Below are positions 1-6,794 of a stretch of 36,270 nt of DNA, piece after piece; position 1 is the stretch's first letter; each line of letters opens with the position of its first letter. The translations under genes and the position numbers were made by a program. Location of the stretch: positions 1-36,270 of the forward strand of contig CANGZN010000005.1 in NCBI GenBank assembly GCA_947458625.1, in the 5' to 3' direction. The DNA is from Chitinophagaceae bacterium (GTDB lineage: Bacteria; Bacteroidota; Bacteroidia; Chitinophagales; Chitinophagaceae). The notes under the pieces were generated by a model that was given only the letters and a program-made list of their open reading frames with translations, made no database searches and was not told the origin of the DNA.

Positions 1-2
1 AT

Positions 3-803
3 CACCTCGACCTACAAGTGACTCGGTGGCTGCAGTTGGGATTTTTTGAAGGCGTGATATTCGGAAGGCCCAATCGTTTTGATTTTTCTTATCTAAATCC
101 AGTGATCTTCTATCGCTCTGTCGAGCATCAGAACGGGAGCATGGATAATTCACTGGCCGGATTGGACTGGAAGATTCAACCTCATAAATCTGTTCAATTG
201 TATGGTCAATTACTATTGGATGAATTCAACCTTTCAGAGATCCGCAGTGGCAACCAGTGGTGGGCGAATAAATGGGGCTATCAGGTAGGAGCACATTACA
301 TGAATGTGGGTGCGGTGAAGAATTTGGATCTGCAGTTGGAATATAACCGGGTTCGTCCGTTCACGTACTCTCATCGCGATTCAGTGGCCAATTACACCCA
401 TTATAACCAGCCACTCGCGCATCCTTTGGGTGCGAATTTTTCTGAGTTCATCGGCATTCTTCGTTATCAGCCCTTACCTCGTCTGCGTATGGAGGCCAAG
501 GCGATCGCTTATCGACAGGGCCGCGACAGCACTGCAAGAAGTTTTGGTTCCAATATTTTTTTACCGAATGTTCCGCCCTACCGAATGGGAGATTACGGCT
601 ATTCGATCGGGTCGGGAAGAGATACACGTGTTCTGTATTCGTCCTTGCTGATTACCTACGAGTGGGTTAGAAATCTCTATTTGGAGATGCAGGCTGGTTT
701 TCGAAGTGAACGGTCCTTGACGAGCCCAATTATCGATCGGCGGACAAATTGGTTCAGTGTAGGGCTTCGTTGGAATCGGATGCGAAGAGAGGTTGATTAT
801 TGA
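3..803 (+). CDS. Outer-membrane beta-barrel protein, capsule-assembly Wzi-like (C-terminal part, truncated at window edge)
   Basis: Frame open to the left edge (listed start at 18 is an internal GTG). Protein contains GRPNRFDFSYLNPVIFYRS, NYTHYNQPLAHPLGANF and alternating aromatic strands typical of Bacteroidota Wzi-like barrels. Stop TGA at 801-803. Confidence 0.65.
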   Translation, partial: HLDLQVTRWLQLGFFEGVIFGRPNRFDFSYLNPVIFYRSVEHQNGSMDNSLAGLDWKIQPHKSVQLYGQLLLDEFNLSEIRSGNQWWANKWGYQVGAHYMNVGAVKNLDLQLEYNRVRPFTYSHRDSVANYTHYNQPLAHPLGANFSEFIGILRYQPLPRLRMEAKAIAYRQGRDSTARSFGSNIFLPNVPPYRMGDYGYSIGSGRDTRVLYSSLLITYEWVRNLYLEMQAGFRSERSLTSPIIDRRTNWFSVGLRWNRMRREVDY

Positions 804-1523
804 TCAGCCTTCCAGATGGATGCTGAATACGATCATGCGGGACTGGATCCGATCGAATACATTGGAGAATTTGAGGTTTTCGTCTCGTGCATGTATGTTG
901 CGGAGTCCATTACTGATCTTGATCTCCGGCGAAAAGATGAAACTTTCAAAGAAGAAGTTGAATCCGATGCCGAATTCCGGTCCGAAGTCATGTTTTTCTA
1001 TTTTCACTAGTTCCTCAGCTCGCTTGGCACGTGCGTTACTCGCCATGTCTATATCCCCTTTGAATCCGGCGAGTGTATAAACACGAAAATTACCGATTCG
1101 GTCGCTTTGGAATTTGACTTGAATCGGGAAAGACATGATTACCGACTCAACCGTTTTTTTGATATCTGTTGACCCGTTGATATCCGGTTGTTTCAGTTTG
1201 TAGAAGATGTTGCGTTCGATGAACATCAGTTGCGGATTGAAGCGCAATTGAAATCGATCGGAAAGACGTGCGGTGGCAGAAAGTCCAAGTGTCAGTCCGC
1301 CACTGTTCAGCGGTTCCGCAACCATTACACTGTCGTACTGAAGAAAGCGTGGGTGAAGTGATGTATGGAAGCGAGCCAGGTTTGCGCCCAGTGTGATTCC
1401 GAAATAATAGGGTTTACTATCGTGGTCAAAAAGATTCATCTCTACCCGGTCTACCTGTGCGTGTAGGGTAGTTGATTGAAACAAGCCGGAAGTCAGCAGC
1501 AATATGAAAACGGTTCGTATCAT
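804..1523 (-). CDS. porT: PorT-family outer-membrane beta-barrel protein (type IX secretion/gliding)
   Basis: Signal peptide MIRTVFILLLTSGLFQSTTLHAQ, YYFGITLGANLARFH and FGPEFGIGFNFFFESFIFSPEIKISNGL. Sits directly downstream of menG/ubiE, an arrangement known in Bacteroidota. Start set to ATG at 1523; the 20-aa ORF extension overlaps menG and is probably not translated. Confidence 0.8.
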   Translation of the reverse strand: MIRTVFILLLTSGLFQSTTLHAQVDRVEMNLFDHDSKPYYFGITLGANLARFHTSLHPRFLQYDSVMVAEPLNSGGLTLGLSATARLSDRFQLRFNPQLMFIERNIFYKLKQPDINGSTDIKKTVESVIMSFPIQVKFQSDRIGNFRVYTLAGFKGDIDMASNARAKRAEELVKIEKHDFGPEFGIGFNFFFESFIFSPEIKISNGLRNIHARDENLKFSNVFDRIQSRMIVFSIHLEG

Positions 1524-2272
1524 AGGGGGCGGGTAGCTAGGTATCTGGAGCAGATACCGCCGGTATAGGTTTTGTAGGTACAATCAAGATAGCCGGCCGT
1601 TTCGAGGATATTTACCAGATCGGTGCGTTCCGGGAATAAGCGTGCCGATTCATCCAAGTACGAGTATGCTTTTTTGTCCTGCCCCATCCAGCTGGCTACG
1701 GTTGGGACATACTGCTTCATGTAAAATTGATAGAGGCTTCGCCAGATCGGGTTTTTCGGACGGGAAAACTCAAGGATCAGCAGTTTCCCGCCGGGACGAA
1801 GTACACGGAACATTTCTTTTAGACCGGTGGAGAGGTCTTGAAAATTTCGGATGCCGTAAGCTACCATCACCAGATCAAACGATCCGTCAGGATGATTTAT
1901 TGCTTCTGCATCGCCGGATTCAAGCAGGATGCTGCTCGACTTTTTTACCTTTTCGATCTTGTCACGCCCGACACTCAGCATTTGGGAAGAGATATCGATA
2001 CCTATGATGGAGTCGGGATGCAGAATTTTTTCGGCCAGCAGGGCCAAGTCGGCTGTTCCGGTGGCCACATCCAGTATACGCTTGGGGGCATGGGGAATCA
2101 TCTCCCGGAGCGCGTCTTTTCTCCAGTGCAGGTCGATCCGAGCAGATAAAAATCGGTTAAGCAGATCGTATCGGGGCGCAATCCGGTCGAACATGCGGGC
2201 CACTTGCTCCTTTTTGGTTTCAGCTGAATTCCGGTCGGGAACAACGGTATCGTGCGGCAAGGGATGATTCAT
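1520..2272 (-). CDS. ubiE: Demethylmenaquinone/ubiquinone methyltransferase (MenG/UbiE)
   Basis: Class I SAM methyltransferase motifs ILDVATGTADLALLA, DLVMVAYGIRNF, MFRVLRPGGKLLILEFSRP. Start ATG at 2272 (MNHPLPHD). The longer ORF overlaps divergent engB. Stop overlaps the porT start as ATGA. Confidence 0.93.
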   Translation of the reverse strand: MNHPLPHDTVVPDRNSAETKKEQVARMFDRIAPRYDLLNRFLSARIDLHWRKDALREMIPHAPKRILDVATGTADLALLAEKILHPDSIIGIDISSQMLSVGRDKIEKVKKSSSILLESGDAEAINHPDGSFDLVMVAYGIRNFQDLSTGLKEMFRVLRPGGKLLILEFSRPKNPIWRSLYQFYMKQYVPTVASWMGQDKKAYSYLDESARLFPERTDLVNILETAGYLDCTYKTYTGGICSRYLATRPL

Positions 2273-2308
2273 GCGTCGCAAAGGTAACATTTGCCGACCT
2301 TTGAGCGA

Positions 2309-2926
2309 ATGGAGATCATACGAGCCGAATATATAATTAGTAGTGCCACGCACAAACAGTGTCCAGCCGCCGACCGGCCCGAATTCGCATTCATCGGCCG
2401 AAGCAATGTGGGGAAGTCCTCCCTGATCAATATGCTCACCCGGCAACACGGACTGGCAAAGACTTCTGCCCGCCCCGGCAAAACGCAACTCATCAATCAT
2501 TTCAAAGTCACTTCCTCCGATAAGAAAAATTGGTACTTGGTCGATCTACCGGGTTATGGTTATGCCTCTGTTTCACAAAAGGCTCGTCGTAATTGGGGCA
2601 ATATGATCGAGTCCTACATCCGGAAGCGGGAAAATCTTCAGTGTTTGTTTGTTCTGATCGACAGCCGGCACACACCACAAACCATTGATGTGGATTTTAT
2701 CAATGCGCTGGGTAATTGGGGTGTTCCCTTTGTGCTGGTATTCACGAAGGCAGATAAGAATAAGCCGGGTGCCACGCTTCGGCATCGGGATGAGTTTTTA
2801 GCAGCGCTCGCAACAACCTGGGAGGAGCCGCCCCCTCACGTGATCACTTCCGCCGTCGATCGTAGCGGTAGAGAAGAATTACTGGCCCATGTAATGGCAT
2901 TCAAACAAGATAATCCGGCCCGCTGA
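2309..2926 (+). CDS. engB: Ribosome biogenesis GTP-binding protein EngB (YihA/YsxC)
   Basis: G1 GRSNVGKSSLIN, G3 DLPGYGYA, G4 TKADK, IDSRHTPQTIDVDF. Start may be ATG 2291 or 2309. Confidence 0.94.
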   Translation: MEIIRAEYIISSATHKQCPAADRPEFAFIGRSNVGKSSLINMLTRQHGLAKTSARPGKTQLINHFKVTSSDKKNWYLVDLPGYGYASVSQKARRNWGNMIESYIRKRENLQCLFVLIDSRHTPQTIDVDFINALGNWGVPFVLVFTKADKNKPGATLRHRDEFLAALATTWEEPPPHVITSAVDRSGREELLAHVMAFKQDNPAR

Positions 2927-3004
2927 TGAGGATCATTAGTGTGAACGTGAACTTTCGGATCGGTGCATTACCTTCGTTACATGCGGATCAAAAACAGTGA
3001 AAGA

Positions 3005-3139
3005 ATGAACTTGCTTCTAACTTATCTGCTCCTGATCCTCTTATTTTGGAGAGCGCAATCTGTGACCGGTCCTTATGAGCAGTCGCTCAGAGCCCGAATG
3101 GTACAGTCCGGTTCCCAACAGGTCTATCTCAACCGATGA
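3005..3139 (+). CDS. Small hydrophobic/secreted protein, 44 aa (not in the supplied ORF track)
   Basis: Manual translation: MNLLLTYLLLILLFWRAQSVTGPYEQSLRARMVQSGSQQVYLNR*. N-terminal hydrophobic stretch. Stop is 3 nt before the next ATG at 3143. Confidence 0.4.
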   Translation: MNLLLTYLLLILLFWRAQSVTGPYEQSLRARMVQSGSQQVYLNR

Positions 3140-3142
3140 ACT

Positions 3143-3442
3143 ATGTTTCGTTTTTCTGTCATTTTAACGCTTATCCTCTCTGTACTTCTCTGTACAGTTT
3201 CAGCTCAACCCCGTTTCAAGGGCAAACGTCTTGATACGACTCAAGCTGTTCTAGGCGCTGATTCGGATATCACCAAGCTCATCAAATTCAAGGACAGTGT
3301 GGCTGCAGTGGGGCCTGCCAAACAGCACCTTCGCGAACCTGAACCTACCGAAAAGACGGGGTTGATCCTGTTGATCCTAGGTATGGTCACCTTGATCGTT
3401 TGGGCCGGAAGAAGAGCCTGGCTTCGTCAGCACAAAAAATAA
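3143..3442 (+). CDS. Small secreted protein with C-terminal transmembrane helix
   Basis: 99 aa. Signal peptide MFRFSVILTLILSVLLCTVSAQ and C-terminal EPEPTEKTGLILLILGMVTLIVWAGRRAWLRQHKK. Confidence 0.7.
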   Translation: MFRFSVILTLILSVLLCTVSAQPRFKGKRLDTTQAVLGADSDITKLIKFKDSVAAVGPAKQHLREPEPTEKTGLILLILGMVTLIVWAGRRAWLRQHKK

Positions 3443-3450
3443 TTCGCGGA

Positions 3451-3924
3451 TCAGTTCACCGCTTTATTGGCACAACTGCTGCTGGCAAATGCTTCTGGTT
3501 TTGCTTTGAACGCAAATCCCATTCCCATGATATATCCCATGGCCTCCCGCAAGGCATCATTGCTTTTGAATTGGGGGTTGGTATTGATATCGGCGTGCAC
3601 CTCCATATCGACCTGGTAGGTATTGAACAAAGGGCATAATTGATAAGCGATGTCGATGCTCTTCGCTACTTCTGTCAACATCCGTTCCTTGATGCCAAGA
3701 GCGTGGTTAGATCTTTCGTTGTGGATATACATGAAACCCCCTCTGCCGGATCGGAGGAAGACGATCACCGTGGCGTATTCCGTTTCGGATCCCTTTACCT
3801 GTGAATCGGTTCCGATGCAAACTTTTAGTTTATGTCCGGCATCTGTTTCCCGCCGAAGGGTGTTTTCAACCGCTTCGTAAATGGGTTTATCGAGGGGCTC
3901 GCCATTGAATGTTCGCCACAACAT
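3451..3924 (-). CDS. Ribonuclease H-like YkuK family protein (DUF458)
   Basis: 157 aa: MLWRTFNGEPLDKPI..., VCIGTDSQVKGSETEYATVIVFL, VDMEVHADINTNPQFKSNDALREAMGYIMGMGFAFKAKPEAFASSSCANKAV. Confidence 0.85.
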   Translation of the reverse strand: MLWRTFNGEPLDKPIYEAVENTLRRETDAGHKLKVCIGTDSQVKGSETEYATVIVFLRSGRGGFMYIHNERSNHALGIKERMLTEVAKSIDIAYQLCPLFNTYQVDMEVHADINTNPQFKSNDALREAMGYIMGMGFAFKAKPEAFASSSCANKAVN

Positions 3925-3958
3925 AAAAAGAGGTTTCCCTAAGTTAAGGAAACCTCTT
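3925..3958 (-). terminator. Rho-independent terminator of the metalloprotease gene
   Basis: Minus strand reads AAGAGGTTTCC-TTAACTTAG-GGAAACCTCTT then TTT: an 11-bp perfect stem (3948-3958 with 3928-3938) and T-tract to 3925. It lies 46 nt after the stop of the minus-strand gene ending at 4005. Confidence 0.88.
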
Positions 3959-4004
3959 GAGTAAAGGGCACGGATTAACGCTCCATTTGGAGCAGAGAAA
4001 ACAG

Positions 4005-5594
4005 TTATTGGCGAATCAATTTTTCAGTCCACTGAGCGGCTCCTTTGCTGAAGCGGATCATGTACATGCCGCTGTTCAGGTTACCGGCAGGGAGACTGTT
4101 CATGCCGGTGCTGAGTTGGCCACGCAGCAAGACCTTTCCGTTGAGGTCATAGAGGGCGTAGTCGAACGTACCGGGACTGCTCACAGAAATATTATTGCCT
4201 GTCAGAATGGTACTGATGAGTTTGGGCTGGTCGTTGCCGGCTTCATTCTTCAGTGCGATCAGGTTAGAATAGTGGGTTTCGCCATTGTCAAAACTTACTT
4301 TCATGCGGTATTGTAACATGCCCTGGGCGAAGGGTTTGTATTGATAGGCCCGACTGTCTACCGGAGTACCGGAAACAGGGGTGAAGTTGCGGCCGTCTAC
4401 AGAGACTTCAAGAATTTGCTCGGTTACCGCCTCATCCGCATCGATCAGCCAAGTGAATTGATGACGGTCGCCGCTGACCTGTCCTTTCAATGCCAGTTGA
4501 CGGAGCGGTAATACGCCACCTACAGAATATCTGGCACTGAGGGAATAGGAACCCAAGCTGGCATAATCCGGAGCGAATGTATTTCCTTTTCCTTCTACCA
4601 TGAGGAACCATGTACCATTGGTCAGGGTTGTATCGATTACGGAGTTGAGTAGCGTACCGGGGTTGTAAGTCCGCACCAGGTTTCTACGGCTATCGTAGAG
4701 AGATACTTGCAGGTCCACATTGGATCCGCTATTGCCGGTACCAACGTTATAAGGGATGGCATCGAGCAGAAAACGAGCAGTTACGGGCATGCTGAATCGG
4801 ATAAAATCGACGTCAGTAGTAGTTTCTACCACACCACTCATAACAAACTGGTTGTTGGTGAAGGATAGGCTACTTGCTTGCGTGATGCTGCTGGCGTAGT
4901 CATCGGTACGGAAGGTGAACCCGTTATTGGTGGTAATAACAGTCAGGTCGTTTTGAATGCTGTTACAGCCGTATGGGTTGGCGCCATTGTGCCAGAGGGA
5001 CATATTCTTGTAATAGCCCACACCCATGATGGGGGCCCAGGCGATCTCGCCGGTACCCAATCCGCCATTGTAGTCGGAAGTCTTTACGCAGTTTCCATCA
5101 TAAGAAGACTGGTGGTAGAGTCCTAATGTATGTCCGGCTTCATGAGAAGCTGCTTCCCCCACATATTTTTCATTGTAATTCAGCAGGGCAGAGAAGACAA
5201 AACAAGGGGTGTCATCTCCCCAGGTGTAGGAACCAACAAAAGCAACCCCTCCTGCATTACCGTACCAACTGGAGGTAACTGTAATGACTACACGCATACG
5301 GCGGTTGATGGGTGCTGCCAGGAATTTGGTGGAGTCCGTTGTGATGTTCACGTTAAAGGGACGATAATCTTCCGCCACCCGGTTGAAAGCGCTTGTGATC
5401 TTGGTATTGTCCATACCGGACGGAGCACAAAAGATGGGTCCGTTGTAGTTCCAGCCGGTACCGTCTACGGTATGACCATCAAAGTCGAGGAAAATCACCG
5501 CACTGGCAGAAGGATAGCTATTCAACACCGGTACCTGGGCTTTCAGGGCATATCCCAAGAGGAACAGTGTCAGGGTGAAGAAAGTCTTTTTCAT
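4005..5594 (-). CDS. Secreted zinc metalloprotease (metzincin-like, HEAGHTLGLYH) with T9SS type A C-terminal sorting domain
   Basis: Zinc site HEAGHTLGLYH followed by a Met-turn-like APIMGVGYY. Signal peptide MKKTFFTLTLFLLGYALKAQ. C-terminus YALYDLNGKVLLRGQLSTGMNSLPAGNLNSGMYMIRFSKGAAQWTEKLIRQ. Start set to ATG 5594. Confidence 0.9.
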   Translation of the reverse strand: MKKTFFTLTLFLLGYALKAQVPVLNSYPSASAVIFLDFDGHTVDGTGWNYNGPIFCAPSGMDNTKITSAFNRVAEDYRPFNVNITTDSTKFLAAPINRRMRVVITVTSSWYGNAGGVAFVGSYTWGDDTPCFVFSALLNYNEKYVGEAASHEAGHTLGLYHQSSYDGNCVKTSDYNGGLGTGEIAWAPIMGVGYYKNMSLWHNGANPYGCNSIQNDLTVITTNNGFTFRTDDYASSITQASSLSFTNNQFVMSGVVETTTDVDFIRFSMPVTARFLLDAIPYNVGTGNSGSNVDLQVSLYDSRRNLVRTYNPGTLLNSVIDTTLTNGTWFLMVEGKGNTFAPDYASLGSYSLSARYSVGGVLPLRQLALKGQVSGDRHQFTWLIDADEAVTEQILEVSVDGRNFTPVSGTPVDSRAYQYKPFAQGMLQYRMKVSFDNGETHYSNLIALKNEAGNDQPKLISTILTGNNISVSSPGTFDYALYDLNGKVLLRGQLSTGMNSLPAGNLNSGMYMIRFSKGAAQWTEKLIRQ

Positions 5595-5619
5595 GATTGG
5601 TTTTTTCTGGATGGTAAAA

Positions 5620-5669
5620 GTAGGGTACGGATCAAAAACAAAGGGTAGGGTACGGATCAAAAACAAAGG
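5620..5669. repeat. Perfect 25-bp tandem duplication upstream of the metalloprotease
   Basis: GTAGGGTACGGATCAAAAACAAAGG occurs at 5620-5644 and 5645-5669, followed by partial GTAGGA. Confidence 0.95.
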
Positions 5670-5711
5670 GTAGGACTAGAAACGGGCTCTAGTTAGTTCT
5701 CACGTAGGGGG

Positions 5712-6182
5712 TTATTCGTTGATGAGGTCGTAGAAATTTTTCTTAACAAGCACCCAGCCGGCGTCTTCCTGGATGAGTTGATACAGGTCACCATGGCGGA
5801 TGCTGATGATACGACCGGTGTACTTGGTTGTGCCATCGGGCATGTTAACCTTGCTGAGTGTCAGACGAGCTCCATCGAAATCAGCACAGCGGATCACTAC
5901 ACTCTGGATGGTATTATTGTATTTGCTCACGGCGCTGATCACATCTCCATCGATCTCACCGGCCTGGGCATTGAAAGGAATGTTGGCTGCCTGGCCATTC
6001 GGGGTGGCGATCAACTGGTTCAACTTCTCCGGCGTGATCTCAATGCGGTCAGGCATCGTGTTGAAGATCCGGGGCTTGTTGTAGTTGGGTTCGTTGAGTG
6101 GAATGGTGGGGTCCTGTGCATTTGCATTGAACGCAGTGGCCAGTAATAAGAGGCCGAGGACGAGGATCTGATTGGTTTTCAT
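5712..6182 (-). CDS. Small secreted hypothetical protein
   Basis: 156 aa with signal peptide MKTNQILVLGLLLLATAFNANAQ; no family recognised. Confidence 0.75.
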   Translation of the reverse strand: MKTNQILVLGLLLLATAFNANAQDPTIPLNEPNYNKPRIFNTMPDRIEITPEKLNQLIATPNGQAANIPFNAQAGEIDGDVISAVSKYNNTIQSVVIRCADFDGARLTLSKVNMPDGTTKYTGRIISIRHGDLYQLIQEDAGWVLVKKNFYDLINE

Positions 6183-6267
6183 AATTAACTTTTAAGAGTT
6201 AATCGATATTGGATGGATGGTCGCAGTTCGTTTCCGTACTGCTTTTGGTTTCTCGAAAAGGACAAGT

Positions 6268-6300
6268 CAAAGATGACTCGGTCGGAGGCCCTATGCCAAA
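6268..6300 (-). promoter_or_regulatory. Candidate Bacteroidota promoter for the 5712..6182 gene
   Basis: Minus strand TTTG (6300-6297), N21, CATCTTTG (6275-6268), against consensus TTTG-N17-23-TAnnTTTG (one mismatch in the -7 box). Confidence 0.45.
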
Positions 6301-6311
6301 GAATACAAAGA

Positions 6312-6338
6312 GAAAATGCCCTCAGTGAGGGCATTTTC
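6312..6338. terminator. Bidirectional-looking terminator hairpin
   Basis: GAAAATGCCCTC-AGT-GAGGGCATTTTC, a perfect 12-bp stem with flanking A/T tracts, downstream of the minus-strand gene ending at 6386. Confidence 0.85.
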
Positions 6339-6385
6339 ATGTTTTGGAATCGTAGGATTTCTACTGCGAATCGTAGAATTCCGTA

Positions 6386-6763
6386 TCAATAAAGGTTTGT
6401 CCTTAGCATTACTAGCGTACAGGCCTGTAAGGTCTCAATGCCGGCTGCTTGTGCAAGTTGTTCGAGTTCGACGTTTTCAGTACCCGGATTAAATATGATG
6501 CGCCGGGGTTTTGCTGATAATATATTGTTGTACTGATCTTTTTGTCGATCCGCTCCTATGTATAAAGTGATCGTATCGATCGGTTCATCAGAAAGTTGAT
6601 CCCAGCCTGTGTGTATCTGAATATCCTCCACTATCGCAGGGCGGGCTCCAATCGCGGATATAGGTATGCCGGCATGCTTAAGCATTTGCAACGCGATATA
6701 ACTATATCGCTCCGGATTTGGAGAGGCGCCGAGGATCAGGGTATGTCGTTGTTTCGAATCCAC
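6386..6763 (-). CDS. CoA-binding domain (Rossmann-type) protein
   Basis: HTLILGASPNPERYSYIALQMLKHAGIPISAIG...IDTITLYIGADRQKDQYNNILSAKPRRIIFNPGTENVELEQLAQAAGIETLQACTLVML. The ATG-initiated ORF overlaps divergent 6795; GTG at 6763 (VDSKQRHTLILGAS) is a plausible start. Confidence 0.75.
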   Translation of the reverse strand: MDSKQRHTLILGASPNPERYSYIALQMLKHAGIPISAIGARPAIVEDIQIHTGWDQLSDEPIDTITLYIGADRQKDQYNNILSAKPRRIIFNPGTENVELEQLAQAAGIETLQACTLVMLRTNLY

Positions 6764-6794
6764 CCCCGCAAGGTACTCAGCAATGCTGTAAATT

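Noticed and set aside
1642-2267. Several plus-strand ORFs opposite ubiE (1642..2007, 1838..2149, 1929..2267)
   Set aside because: They are antisense to a confidently identified methyltransferase, overlap one another in different frames, and have no recognisable domain.
4878-5648. Plus-strand ORFs opposite the metalloprotease (4878..5126, 5130..5648)
   Set aside because: Shadow ORFs of a strong coding frame carrying HEAGHTLGLYH; no protein-like composition.
5675-5693. ACTAGA-N7-TCTAGT hairpin after the 156-aa protein gene as a terminator
   Set aside because: Stem is only 6 bp and A/T-rich with no U-tract.
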